Assembly: GCA_016946835.1 (NCBI GenBank)
Contig: JACVTC010000230.1
Span: 62,001 to 126,000, forward strand
Length of the DNA stretch: 64,000 nt
Origin: Neocallimastix lanati (nom. inval.)
Taxonomy: Eukaryota > Neocallimastigomycota > Neocallimastigomycetes > Neocallimastigales > Neocallimastigaceae
Direction of reading: 5' to 3'
Of the stretch, positions 22,609 through 34,634 are shown piece after piece. The notes beneath the pieces were generated by a model. The model saw only the letters and a program-made list of their open reading frames with translations. It was not told where the DNA came from and ran no database searches. Position 1 is the stretch's first letter. The number at the start of each line of letters is the position of its first letter. The position numbers and the translations under genes were made by a program.

Positions 22609-23826
22609 TGTTAAAATTAAGATATAAAATAGCTTTTTAATTACTAACGTTACTAGGTTAATATGTTGAATTATATATTAATAATCCAACAATAATTAAT
22701 TAATAATAAAATAATAATTAAAATAAAATAAGTTAAATAATTAATTTATTTAAACACTTAATATTTATTGAATAATTTAAACAATAATTTATTTGAAGAT
22801 TTATAAAATATTTATTTATTTAATAAAAGTTGAATTATTAGTATATAATTATTGTAACACAATAACCTTACAAAGAACATAAAAGATAGATTTTTACATC
22901 TTTCTTTTATACTTTATAAGTTACATAATAATAGTATTTAATTATAAGATAATAATATAGTAAAATGAATATTAATAAAATATTAAAATAATAACAACAT
23001 CGATATGTTTAAAATATTTAATATAATTAAATAAATTTAATTTGTATAATTAATTTGAATAATTAAAAATAGTAGTTAATATATATGATTTAAACATATA
23101 TATAAACATAATATAAATAAATACATGTGACCTCATATGTAAATAATTGTAATGTGATATTCTTTATGTTGTAGCTGGTTTAATAAGTGTGTTTGAGTTA
23201 TTAATAATTTTTATTAATATTTATTTTATAATTACAATATTATTTCTACTAAAGAAAAACAAAAACAAGAATAAGAGTTAATATTAATTATACTGTAAAG
23301 TATTAATAATATATAATTATTATAATTAAATATATATATATAATATATATATAAATAAATAATAATATTTTAATATGAATAATATATAAATAATATAAAC
23401 TATTATATTAATTATATATACTTTAATAATTATAAACTTTAATAATTTAAAATAAGAAGTATAATTTAATATTTAAGAAATATATATAAGGAATATAAAT
23501 AATATATACAAAATATAAATAATATAAAATATAAATAATAATATAAAATATATAATAATATAAATTATTATAAATAATAAGATATAAATTTAATATCTGA
23601 ATATACAAATATTCAAATATACAAATATGTTGCTACACATATTTGTTTTATATCAATTGAAATTATTAATATAAATCTTATTTATTAATATTCTCAGAAT
23701 TATTAGGCCTAAGATAATTCTTTAAATATTAAATAAGAATTTATAATTTATATTAATTATTAATTAAATGTATATTGAAATGTGAATAACTGAAATTGAG
23801 ATTTCAATTCTGTTATAATTTCAACG
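22609..23826 (-). mobile_element. Solo LTR K
   Basis: It begins TGTTAAAATTAAG and ends ATAATTTCAACG. The perfect 5-bp target repeat TTTTA lies at 22604-22608 and 23827-23831. The empty site is visible in R3 and R4. Its right end resembles the left end of LTR J in reverse complement, so K and J look related and inverted. Coding sense is inferred from similarity of the ends to family B. Confidence 0.75.
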
Positions 23827-24013
23827 TTTTATTTATTATTAAAATATTAATACGAATATATGTTTTTTTTTTTTTTTTTTTTTTTTTTTTGTTTTGTTTT
23901 GTTTTTTTGTTTTTTGTTTTAATTAATTTACTAATTATTCTAATATTTAAAATTATTTAAGAAATTAATATTTACTACTACCCAATATAATTTAAAAGGA
24001 CTTTTTTTTTGGA

Positions 24014-26994
24014 ATATTTTATTTTATTTTATTTTATTTTATTTTATTTTATTTTATTTTATTTTATTTTATTTTATTTTATTTTATTTTATTTTATTTT
24101 ATTTTATTTTATTTTATTTTATTTTATTTTATTTTATTTTATTTTATTTTATTTTATTTTATTTTATTTTATTTTATTTTATTTTATTTTATTTTATTTT
24201 ATTTTATTTTATTTTATTTTATTTTATTTTATTTTATTTTATTTTATTTTATTTTATTTTATTTTATTTTATTTTATTTTATTTTATTTTATTTTATTTT
24301 ATTTTATTTTATTTTATTTTATTTTATTTTATTTTATTTTATTTTATTTTATTTTATTTTATTCAATCTGTACTTTATATTTATATTCTACTATTTATTT
24401 TATTTTATTCAATCTGTAATTTATATTTATATTCTACTATTTATTTTATTTTATTTTATTTTATTTTATTTTATTTTATTTTATTCAATCTGTACTTCAT
24501 ATTTATATTTCAACTATTTATTTTATTTTATTCAATCTGTACTTCATATTTAATATTCTACTATTTATTTTATTTTATTTTATTTTATTTTATTTTATTT
24601 TATTTTATTTTATTTTATTTTATTTTATTTTATTTTATTTTATTTTATTTTATTTTATTTTATTTTATTTTATTTTATTTTATTTTATTCAATCTGTACT
24701 TTATATTTATATTCTACTATTTATTTTATTTTATTCAATCTGTAATTTATATTTATATTCTACTATTTATTTTATTTTATTTTATTTTATTTTATTTTAT
24801 TTTATTTTATTCAATCTGTACTTCATATTTATATTTCAACTATTTATTTTATTTTATTCAATCTGTACTTCATATTTAATATTTTACTATTTATTTTATT
24901 TTATTTTATTTTATTTTATTTTATTTTATTTTATTTTATTTTATTTTATTTTATTTTATTTTATTTTATTTTATTTTATTTTATTTTATTTTATTTTATT
25001 TTATTTTATTTTATTTTATTTTATTTTATTTTATTTTATTTTATTTTATTTTATTTTATTCAATCTGTACTTTATATTTATATTCTACTATTTATTTTAT
25101 TTTATTCAATCTGTAATTTATATTTATATTCTACTATTTATTTTATTTTATTTTATTTTATTTTATTTTATTTTATTTTATTCAATCTGTACTTCATATT
25201 TATATTTCAACTATTTATTTTATTTTATTCAATCTGTACTTCATATTTAATATTCTACTATTTATTTTATTTTATTTTATTTTATTTTATTTTATTTTAT
25301 TTTATTTTATTTTATTTTATTTTATTTTATTTTATTTTATTTTATTTTATTTTATTTTATTTTATTTTATTTTATTTTATTTTATTTTATTTTATTTTAT
25401 TTTATTTTATTTTATTTTATTTTATTCAATCTGTACTTTATATTTATATTCTACTATTTATTTTATTTTATTCAATCTGTACTTTATATTTATATTCTAC
25501 TATTTATTTTATTTTATTCAATCTGTAATTTATATTTATATTCTACTATTTATTTTATTTTATTTTATTTTATTTTATTTTATTTTATTTTATTCAATCT
25601 GTACTTCATATTTATATTTCAACTATTTATTTTATTTTATTCAATCTGTACTTCATATTTAATATTCTACTATTTATTTTATTTTATTTTATTTTATTTT
25701 ATTTTATTTTATTTTATTTTATTTTATTTTATTTTATTTTATTTTATTTTATTTTATTTTATTTTATTTTATTTTATTTTATTTTATTTTATTTTATTTT
25801 ATTTTATTTTATTTTATTTTATTTTATTTTATTTTATTTTATTTTATTCAATCTGTACTTTATATTTATATTCTACTATTTATTTTATTTTATTCAATCT
25901 GTAATTTATATTTATATTCTACTATTTATTTTATTTTATTTTATTTTATTTTATTTTATTTTATTTTATTCAATCTGTACTTCATATTTATATTTCAACT
26001 ATTTATTTTATTTTATTCAATCTGTACTTCATATTTAATATTCTACTATTTATTTTATTTTATTTTATTTTATTTTATTTTATTTTATTTTATTTTATTT
26101 TATTTTATTTTATTTTATTTTATTTTATTTTATTTTATTTTATTTTATTTTATTTTATTTTATTTTATTTTATTTTATTCAATCTGTACTTTATATTTAT
26201 ATTCTACTATTTATTTTATTTTATTCAATCTGTAATTTATATTTATATTCTACTATTTATTTTATTTTATTTTATTTTATTTTATTTTATTTTATTTTAT
26301 TCAATCTGTACTTCATATTTATATTTCAACTATTTATTTTATTTTATTCAATCTGTACTTCATATTTAATATTCTACTATTTATTTTATTTTATTTTATT
26401 TTATTTTATTTTATTTTATTTTATTTTATTTTATTTTATTTTATTTTATTTTATTTTATTTTATTTTATTTTATTTTATTTTATTTTATTTTATTTTATT
26501 TTATTTTATTTTATTCAATCTGTACTTTATATTTATATTCTACTATTTATTTTATTTTATTCAATCTGTAATTTATATTTATATTCTACTATTTATTTTA
26601 TTTTATTTTATTTTATTTTATTTTATTTTATTTTATTCAATCTGTACTTCATATTTATATTTCAACTATTTATTTTATTTTATTTTATTTTATTTTATTT
26701 TATTTAATCTGTACTTCATATTTAATATTCTACTATTTATTTTATTTTATTTTATTTTATTTAATCTGTACTTCATATTTAATATTCTACTATTTATTTT
26801 ATTTTATTTTATTTTATTTTATTTTATTTTATTTTATTTTATTTTATTTAATCTGTACTTTCATTATTTAATATTCTACTATTTATTTTATTTTATTTTA
26901 TTTTATTCAATCTGTACTTTCATTATTTAATATTCTACTATTTATTTTATTTTATTTTATTTTATTTTATTTTATTTTATTTTATTTTATTTTA
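24014..26994. repeat. (TTTTA)n satellite with higher-order structure
   Basis: Nearly 3 kb of pentanucleotide TTTTA is interrupted by variants of CAATCTGTACTTTATATT. Four interruption types recur in fixed order: CTGTACTTTAT, CTGTAATTTAT, CTGTACTTCATATTTAT, CTGTACTTCATATTTAA. They define about seven higher-order units of roughly 330-420 bp. The first interruption of each unit lies at 24364, 24690, 25061, 25427, 25849, 26180 and 26516. The unit is open in every plus frame because five bases times three encode Phe-Ile-Leu-Phe-Tyr, so the long open frame at its start is not a gene. Confidence 0.95.
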
Positions 26995-27156
26995 AATCAA
27001 AATAATTCAAGGAATAGATTGTAAATAAAATTAATTTTTAAACGATTAATCTTAAAAAAGAATTAATAATTTTTTAGATAATTACTTTTTTTTTTTTTTA
27101 TCAAAATAATTCAAGGATTAGATTATAAATAAAATTAATTTTAAACTATTAATCTT

Positions 27157-27200
<44 letters not shown>

Positions 27201-27492
27201 TTATCTTAATAAAATTTATTTTCTATTAACATTTTATTTTATTAAATAGTAAAAATTGAATATATATATATCCCTTTAAAAATAAAAAGAATAAGAAAAT
27301 GAATAAATGAATTAATATCCAAAAAGTAAAAGTAAAAGTAATTTAAAAATAATATAACAAAAACTAAAAACAAAAAGAGAAAAGGTAGTTTATAAATAAA
27401 AAAAAATAATAATAAAAAAAGGAAGAAAGAGTAGTTAATAAATAAATAAATAAATAAAATGAAATAAAAATTAAAATTAAGAAAAAAGAAGA

Positions 27493-27605
27493 AGGAACAT
27501 TTTGAAAATGAACTGAAAACTAATTCATCTGTAATCAATTACTCTACCTCTGAGCTAACAACCCTTTCAATAATGAAGCGATAACTGTAAGGTTTAAAAC
27601 CTGCA
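27493..27605 (-). pseudogene. Fossil tRNA-Cys plus partial tRNA-Ser (R2)
   Basis: The same decayed pair as at 1367-1478: a tRNA-Cys body read on the minus strand, an intact short spacer, then the 3' half of tRNA-Ser (TTTAAACC in place of the live TTCAAACC region). It retains GAGCTCA-like D-arm bases but no functional anticodon arm. Confidence 0.75.
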
Positions 27606-28533
27606 ATCCAATACTTTAATTTTCCCCCTTTTTCTTACAACTTTATTTTTTTATATTATTCGTTTAATATTTTCTTAAGTTTAAATAAGTAATTTAAAAT
27701 AGTTTAGAATAGATTTTTAAATACTTTGAATTATTATTATTTTTAATAATATTTTCCATATCTACCCTAATACCTCGCTTTTATTTCATTTATGTTATTA
27801 ATAATGAATAATTATAATTATTTTTTATATTATAAATTTATTCTTATCTTGATTAAAATACATTACTATTAAATGTAACTTACAAAGTATAAAAGAAGAA
27901 TTATTAAATTCATTCACTATATTCATTATGTTCTTTGTAAAGTTATTGTGTGTATATGTGTATTTAAGTATCGAATTATTAATATATACTTATTGTGAAA
28001 TAATTATATATTAATAATAATTATAATAAATAAAATAATATTGAATTATTAATATATATTTATTTTACAATAAGCTACTATCCTTATTCTTTTTAATTTT
28101 TCATTAATTATTATTAATTTCTTTATTTAATTAACATTATTTTTAATTAGATAGTTTTTATAAATAATTGATTAGTAAGTTAATATTATAATAATTAAAT
28201 AGGCATCCGATGATAGAAATTATTATTATGTATAAATAATTCATGTAATTGAACATGTAACGCACCAGTGTTACTATTACTGTAATTTGTATTAATAAAA
28301 ATTTTTTTATAATTAAAAAAAATAAAAAACAGACATAATTTAATTAATAAATTATATATTCTTAGTATAAACCCAGTCTAACATTAACGAGTAGTGTGAA
28401 TAGTGCTGTGTTATATTCTTAAAAATAGAACTAGAATTATTTATTATAGAATATAGAATATTAAAAGTTTTTTCAAGTACAACTCGAATAGAAAGGTTTC
28501 AATCTATTTTAGGATTTTGTTTATCCATTTTTT

Positions 28534-28592
28534 TGTTAATGTTTTGAAATAATTTGGTCTTAACGAATTGAAATTCAGTTATTATCTTAACA
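28534..28592 (-). mobile_element. 59-bp remnant of a family-B LTR
   Basis: Only the two ends of a B-type LTR are present (TGTTAATGTTTTG...CAGTTATTATCTTAACA), flanked by T runs. The same 59-bp form occurs at 34571-34629 and 42842-42900. Copy R1 has a full-length B LTR at the equivalent place. Confidence 0.7.
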
Positions 28593-28647
28593 TTTTTGTT
28601 GTTTTAGTTAGCCGTAAACTTATCTTTTACAATATACATTTAGTTAA

Positions 28648-29161
28648 TGATATAGAATGAAACTTTAAATAATAATAAATTAAAATAAATATATTATAGT
28701 TATATAGATTATAAGTATTAAATTATTAAATAATTAAATAGTAAAAAAATTTATATTAATAAAATTATAAAAATAATTTGTAAATGTAATTGTTTAGAAA
28801 TGTTAAATACTTTAGTAAAAATTATTGTTTATAAAGATTACTTTAATTTAGATAACTAATATAAATAGGAATATAAAATATTTATTTAACGAAATGTTAC
28901 TAATTGTCCAGTAAAATTAGATAATAATAAATAGAATGTTTAAAGGTTACTAATTAGCCTGTAAAATTAGATAAGTTTAGTAGAAGTTTACTAATTACCT
29001 TAAGAATTAGTATTATAATTTTTTATAATAAATAATTAATAACATAAAAGGTTATAAAATAAATTTATTTCTATTGAATGAATTTAATTATTTTCTTATA
29101 AATAATTTTATTTAGTATATTAGATAAAGATGGGAAACATGATATATACCATACTTTATCA
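28648..29161. mobile_element. Solo LTR P
   Basis: It begins TGATATAGAATG and ends ATACTTTATCA. TTAA precedes it at 28644-28647. TTAA also follows it, but LTR N has landed inside that right-hand copy. Part of it is homologous, inverted, to the LTR-like region at 38028-38844 (shared CTAATTNTCCAGTAAAATTAG). Confidence 0.65.
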
Positions 29162-29164
29162 TTA

Positions 29165-30008
29165 TGTAAAGAATTATAATTATTATTCAAAATAATTATT
29201 ATTCTTTATTAAAAAATTAATATTTAAAGTTTATTATTTTATAAAATTTTATGAATAATTTTATTAATTATGTCACATAGTAATTATTAATTAATGTTAT
29301 TGTTTTAAAATTTATTTACATTAAGTTAAATTATCAATAATTAATATATTAAATTATAATAATGTATTATTGTATTAAAATAATGATAAATTCTATTTAA
29401 TTAAGAAAAATTAAATTGTATTAAAATGATAATTTTATTTAATCAAGAAATAATTAAATTATATTATTTCTTGGACTTTTAATTAAGATAATTAAAAGAA
29501 TTAATTATTTAATTATACTTGTGATTAAATATTAATAAAATTAATATATAATTAGTTAATAAGTTTTCTCCCTTATTCGGGTTTTCTTATTAACTAAAGA
29601 TTGATGTAATTAAACACCAATCGAGATCTATCTAGTTTTTTCTTCTAATCTTTTTCTAGATAGAGATAATTTTCCAAGATTAGAAATCAAATTAATATAA
29701 ATAGGACTCTTGATTCTTCTAAAAATAATCAAGAGTTATTATTATAAGAAATTATAATAATTAACACAAATATTTTAAAATTACTTTTAATAAAAAATTT
29801 TTATAATAAAATAATTTCTAAAATACTCTTAATCTACTTTTAGTGTTGTTTATTATAATCTTATAATAAACTCTAAGTTTTTAAATTTTCGTTTTCAATT
29901 TTTATATTATATTTTTTAATTTTATCTCAATTAATAATATTTTTTATTATTAATTGTAGAAAGAATTAATTATTAATATAATTAAATATTTTTAATTAAT
30001 TCTTTACA
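29165..30008 (+). mobile_element. Solo LTR N (E/F-related)
   Basis: Its ends, TGTAAAGAATT and AATTCTTTACA, are a perfect 11-bp inverted pair. The 5-bp target repeat CATTA lies at 29160-29164 and 30009-30013. Inside is the E-type module TATAAATAGG, CTCTTGA...TCAAGAGTTATTATTATAA near 29698-29755, so this is a divergent relative of the E and F LTRs. Confidence 0.88.
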
Positions 30009-30014
30009 CATTAA

Positions 30015-30723
30015 TGATATGGGCACAGATCACACACAATATTTTAAAAACAAAATATTAAATATTATAAATAAATTTTTATTAGTTTAAAAGTATTTTA
30101 TAAATTTTTATTTTATTTTACTGTCGTCCTTTTCAAAAGAAAGAAAATTTCTTCCTTTTATAGTTTTTTACATGAATCTTGAATTGAACATTAACATATA
30201 CATTTATTTATATTATTCTATTATGAATGTTATTTTAATATTAATATATTTTAAAATTAACCTATTCTAAAGTATCTATTTTAAAATATAGTTGTATAAT
30301 TATTAATGATTTATTTATATTTAAAATTTTAACTATCTATTCTAATAATGTTTTAATTTATCAATTAATATATAATTTAATATTCTTGTAAATTATTAAT
30401 ATTATATTCTCATAAAGTTTATTATTGTAAAAAGAATACAGAAAATAATAATCTATTTTAGAGAAAACAATAAAAATAATAGTTAGTATTGTCAATCGAT
30501 TTAATTTTATACAGAATTAAATATTTCTGTATTTATTTTATTAAAAACAATTTATAGATAATTATTTTTATTATAAATAATTTTATTATAAATAATTTTT
30601 TTTTTTTTTTTATTATAACTATTTTAATTTTAAATAATTTCATTATTATAAACATTTTATATTTTTTTCTTTTTATCATTTTTATATATGCTTATTTGAG
30701 GTAAATAAGCTAGTTCCAGATCA
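30015..30723. mobile_element. Solo LTR O
   Basis: It begins TGATATGGGCAC and ends AGTTCCAGATCA. The 4-bp direct repeat TTAA lies at 30011-30014 and 30724-30727. It ends 15 bases before the mature 5' end of tRNA-Trp at 30739, the Pol III start region. Its start resembles repeat G. Confidence 0.75.
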
Positions 30724-30738
30724 TTAACAACCAGATTG

Positions 30739-30810
30739 GGAGGGTTGGCGCAACTGTAGCGCTTCCGCCTCCAGAGTGGAAGGTTGGGTGTTTGAATCAC
30801 TCACTCTCCA
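30739..30810 (+). tRNA. tRNA-Trp(CCA), copy 1, possibly decaying
   Basis: A 72-base cloverleaf without an intron. The acceptor pair is GGAGGGT/ACTCTCC with discriminator A. The D stem is GCGC/GCGC. The anticodon stem TCCGC/GTGGA encloses loop CTCCAGA with anticodon CCA. Compared with copy 2 (37149-37220), the D loop reads AACTGTA instead of AACGGTA, and the T loop reads TTTGAAT instead of TTCGAAT. Both changes hit bases (G18/G19 and C56) that normally pair to hold the tRNA elbow and that lie in the internal A and B boxes. It may therefore be transcribed poorly or be on its way to a pseudogene. An oligo-T terminator follows at 30814. LTR O ends 15 bases upstream. Confidence 0.85.
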
Positions 30811-31440
30811 AAATTTTATTTTTCAAGTTTTTATTTTTTTTTTTTTTTAAATTTTTTTTTTATAATTTTCTTTTTTTTTTTTTTTTTTTTTAGAGGTCTT
30901 TTTTTTCGTTTCGTCTTGTCACCTTACTGATAAGGATAAGAATAAAGATTTTTTTTAACTTTTTATTTTTATTCATGTTCTATCCTCCCCTCTCTTTCTC
31001 TATCCTTAATTAAAAAAAAAAAAAAAAGTTTATGTATGTATATATATAATACCATGGCATTGTGTTTGCTTTTAAATTTTTTTTTTTTTTTAAATTTGAT
31101 TTTTTTTTTTCAAATTTTGATTTTCTTTTTATTGAAGAATGTAATCTATTAGCCATGGGATATACATGCTCAAAGGAAAAAAAAAAAAAAAAAAAAAAAA
31201 AAGAGGGGAAGTAATCAATACAATTATTAAATTTCTAAATTGTATTGACAATCGAAAGAAAAAAAAGATATTTTTTTTTCTTTTGTTTAAAAAGGGACAA
31301 AGGTCAAGAATATAGTAATAAAATAATAAATATTCGTATAAGTATTAAATTATAAGAATATATATATATATAAAAACCTATAATAATAAAAAAAAGTTGA
31401 AAAAAAAAAAAAAAAAATGAAATTAAAAATTAAAAGTACA
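30811..31440. other. Spacer between tRNA-Trp and tRNA-Cys (copy 1)
   Basis: This spacer is duplicated almost unchanged at 37221-37846. It is mostly A/T runs, but a mixed-composition block at about 30890-31010 (TTTCGTCTTGTCACCTTAC...) and the paired CCATGG motifs near 31052 and 31154 are conserved between copies. No coding region is convincing. A small unrecognised RNA cannot be excluded. Confidence 0.5.
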
Positions 31441-31512
31441 AGGGGCGTTCCGGATATGAACCGAAGACCTATTGATCTGCAGTCAATTGCTCTACCGCTG
31501 AGCTAACACCCC
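31441..31512 (-). tRNA. tRNA-Cys(GCA), copy 1
   Basis: A 72-base cloverleaf on the minus strand. The acceptor pair is GGGGTGT/ACGCCCC with discriminator T, as expected for cysteine tRNA. The D stem is GCTC/GAGC with normal loop AGCGGTA. Anticodon stem ATTGA/TCAAT encloses CTGCAGA, anticodon GCA. The T loop is TTCATAT, where the near-universal A58 would be expected in place of the T, so the B box is damaged. Copy 2 has the good B box but a changed D loop. It lies 14 bases downstream of tRNA-Ser with no oligo-T between them. An A4 on + at 31432-31435 (T4 in its sense) can end transcription. Confidence 0.88.
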
Positions 31513-31526
31513 TATCAATAATGAAG

Positions 31527-31608
31527 CGTCAGCTGCAGGGATTGAACCTGCGCGGGCAGAGCCCACCAGATTTCAAGTCTGACTCCTTAACCACTCGGAC
31601 AAACTGAC
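31527..31608 (-). tRNA. tRNA-Ser(TGA), copy 1
   Basis: An 82-base type II tRNA on the minus strand. The acceptor pair is GTCAGTT/AGCTGAC with discriminator G, the serine identity base. The anticodon stem TCAGA/TCTGG encloses CTTGAAA, anticodon TGA. The long variable arm is GGGC/GCCC, and the T arm is GCAGG TTCAATC CCTGC. All key bases look intact. It is the upstream gene of a Ser-Cys pair separated by 14 bases without a Pol III terminator, so it may be made as a dicistronic precursor. LTR F2 begins 19 bases from its 5' end (18-base gap). Confidence 0.92.
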
Positions 31609-31626
31609 TACTTCTGTGTTTCACCG

Positions 31627-32497
31627 TGTAATAATTCTATTAAGAAATAACTCAAAATAGAATTATTAGCTACAACTTAACGACTAATTCATTAAGTTGA
31701 GAAAATAAAATAAAATAAATTTTTTTACCTTTAATGTAGAGTTTATTATAAAATTAATTATAATAATAACACAAAATGTACGAGAAGAATTGTTTGTATA
31801 AATTGATCTTAAAAATATGTTTTTGAATAAAATATTTTTATTAATTTATTAAAGTTAAAAATATAAAAATGTTACTATTATAACTATGTTTTTTTATAAT
31901 AATAACTCTTGATTTCTCAAAGAGAACTCAAGAGCCTTATTTATATTTTTTTATGAAAATAAGGTTAAATAAGAAAGGGTTTTCTAATCTTAACAAATCT
32001 CTTATCTAGGAAAAGATTAGATAGAAAAACCTAGATAAGTTTTCGATCGATATTCTATCCATATCGATCATCGCATTAATTAAATAAAACCGATTACTTC
32101 TAAAAAGTAATTGGAAAAAATCTTAATTAACCGATTTTCCAATCTAATGATCGAAAATAAAAGAATAAAATAATAAAAGATATTTCGATCATATAATTTA
32201 TCCTTATATTAAAAATATAAAATTAAATAGTTAATAAAATACATTATAAAATACAGAATACATTATAAAATACAGAATAAAATACAATACAAAATACATT
32301 AGTTACAGTAGAGAATTTAGCATATTGTAAATATATTATTTAAAATTAATTAAATAAATTTTGTTAAATTAATGAATATTTAAAATTAAATTAAATAAAT
32401 TTAATAAATATTATATGTAATTAAATAAAGTTATAGTTATAATAACTTAACTAAGAAAATATAATTATTTGCTAACAAATAATTATAGATTCTTACA
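31627..32497 (-). mobile_element. Solo LTR F2 (Tf1-like family of element E)
   Basis: On + it begins TGTAATAATTCTATT and ends ATAGATTCTTACA, the reverse complement of F1. The perfect 5-bp target repeat CACCG lies at 31622-31626 and 32498-32502. It sits 18 bases upstream of the tRNA-Ser 5' end. Removing it restores ...GTGTTTCACCGGTACAAG..., which agrees with the unit at 40766 onward. Confidence 0.93.
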
Positions 32498-32872
32498 CAC
32501 CGGTACAAGACCGATTGAAATCCATAAAATTAATATAGCCTTAGAGTGGAAAATAAATATTAATAATTATAAATGTAGTGTAAAGTTGTACAAAAATTTA
32601 ATGTATTAAATTTTTAAAATATATAGAAATTAGAAATAATTTAATTTAAAAATAGAGGTTAAATAGTTTAACTAAAAAAAAAAAAAAAAAAAAAAAATAA
32701 TTTCGAGATTTAGTGAGATCTCAATTTAGGGAAATTGAGATCAAGAGAAATTGAGAATTAAAATTTTATAATAAATAAAGAGATAATTAAATAAAATAAT
32801 ATTTAAGAAAGAAATTAAATATTTTAATAATAATAAATTATTGTGTATTAATTGGAATATTAGAATATTTAC

Positions 32873-32932
32873 CTTAAATAAATTAGGAGTTCGATGTAAT
32901 GGACCATTCGCGGTGAAATTTTTCTTACTCAT
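32873..32932 (-). other. Possible short coding exon (weak)
   Basis: A minus-strand ATG opens MSKKNFTANGPLHRTPNLFK. The next bases are GTAAATATT, a possible 5' splice site. The block is more GC-rich than its surroundings and is preserved at 41147-41206. The first few codons (ATGAGTAAGAAA) also start repeat copies R1 and R2, but the downstream sequence differs there. I cannot identify a product or the next exon; it may be only a repeat boundary. Confidence 0.2.
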
Positions 32933-33395
32933 TTTTTTTGTTTATTTTTATTTGTTTTTTTATTAATTATTAAAATATTAATACGAATATATGTTTTTTT
33001 TTTTTTTTTTTTTTTTTTTTGTTTGTTTGTTTGTTTGTTTGTTTGTTTTTTGTTTTAATTAATTTATTAATAATTCTAATATTTAAAATTATTTAAGAAA
33101 TTAATATTTACTACTACTAAATATAATTTAAAAGGTCTTTTTTTTTTTTTAACAAATTATTTCAAGGATTAGATTGTAAATAAAATTAATTTTAAACTAT
33201 TAATATTAAAAAAAAATAATAATTTTTATTTAGATAATTACTTTTTTTTTTTTAAACTTTTTATTTTATTAAGTAATAGGAATAGGATATATATTATATC
33301 CCTTTAAAAATAAAAAAAAAAAGAAAAAAGAAAAAAAAAATTAATATCCAAAAAGTAAAAGTAAAAGTAGAATAAAAAAATTAAAAAAATTAAAA

Positions 33396-33435
<40 letters not shown>

Positions 33436-33534
33436 GTAATTTATAAATTAAAAAAAATAATATAAAAAATGAAGAAAGAGTAGTTAATAAATAAATAAAT
33501 AAATAAAATGAAATAAAATTAAGAAAAAAGAAGA

Positions 33535-33645
33535 AGGAACATTTTGAAAAATGAACCGAAAGCTAATTCATCAAAATCAATTACTCTACCTCTGAGCTAA
33601 CAACCCTTTCAATAATGAAGCGATAACTGTAAGGTTTAAACCTGC
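33535..33645 (-). pseudogene. Fossil tRNA-Cys plus partial tRNA-Ser (R3)
   Basis: The same decayed pair as in R1, R2 and R4. The D-arm region GAGCTCAGAGGTAGAG-like bases and the CAATAATGAAG spacer (+ sense) are still recognisable. The anticodon loop is lost. Confidence 0.75.
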
Positions 33646-34570
33646 AATCCAATACTTTAGTTCTCCCTCTTTTTCTTACAATTTTATTTTTTTTATAATA
33701 TTCTTTTAATATTTTCTTAAGTTTAAATAAGTAATTTAAAATAATTTATAATTCATAATTAAATATTTTGAATTATTATTATTTTTAATAATATTTTTCA
33801 TATCTACCCTAATACCTCGGCTTTATTTCATTTATGTTATTAATAATGAATAATTATAATTATTTTTTATATTATAAATTTATTTTTATTATGATTAAAA
33901 TACATTACTATTAAATATAACTTACAAAGTATAAAAGAAGAATTGTTAAATTCATATATTATATTCATTATGTTCTTTGTAAAGTTATTGTGTGTATATG
34001 TGTATTTAAGTATCGAATTATTAATATATACTTATTGTGAAATAATTATATATTAATAATAATTATAATAAATAAAATAATATCGAATTATTAATATATG
34101 TTTACTTCACAATAAGCTACTATCCTTATTCTTTTTAATTTTTCATTAATTATTATTAATTTCTTTATTTAATTAACATTATTTTTAGTTAGATAGTTTT
34201 TATAAATAATTGATTAGTAAGTTAATATTATATTAATTAAATAGGCATCCGATGATAGAAATTATTATTATGTATAAATAATTCATGTAATTGAACATGT
34301 AACGCACCAGTGTTACTATTACTGTAATTTGTATTAATAAAAATTTTTCTATAATTAAAAAAAAAAAAAAAAACAGAAATAATTTAATTAATAAATTATA
34401 TATTCTTAGTATAAACCCAGTCTAATATTAACGAGTAAAGTGAATAGTGCTGTGTTATATTCTTAAAGATAGAACTAGAATTATTTATTATAGAATATTA
34501 AAAGTTTTTTCAAGTACAACTCGAATAGAAAGGTTTCAATCTATTTTAGAATTTTGTTTATTCATTTTTT

Positions 34571-34629
34571 TGTTAATGTTTTGAGGTAATTTGGTCTTAA
34601 CGAATTGAAATTCAGTTATTATCTTTACA
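34571..34629 (-). mobile_element. 59-bp remnant of a family-B LTR (R3)
   Basis: The same remnant as at 28534-28592, with both LTR ends and flanking T runs. It lies directly before LTR J. Confidence 0.7.
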
Positions 34630-34634
34630 TTTTT

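Larger units (their letters stand above)
22559..28647 (-). repeat. Fossil-tRNA repeat R, copy R2
   Basis: This is the second copy of repeat R. It starts GAAATTTTTTCTTACTC and ends ACAATATACATTTAGTTAA. It is enlarged by LTR K and by the TTTTA satellite at 24014-26994. It contains the decayed tRNA-Cys/Ser pair at 27493-27605 and a 59-bp LTR remnant at 28534-28592. Its right end joins LTR P at a TTAA and, beyond P, N and O, the first live tRNA cluster. Confidence 0.8.

Noticed and set aside
24009-24419. 136-aa open frame of repeated Phe-Ile-Leu-Phe-Tyr
   Set aside because: It is the TTTTA satellite read in frame; every plus frame is open. No gene signal.
24364-26900. CRISPR-like look of evenly spaced motifs in the TTTTA satellite
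   Set aside because: The spacers are simple repeats, unit lengths are irregular, and the genome is eukaryotic.
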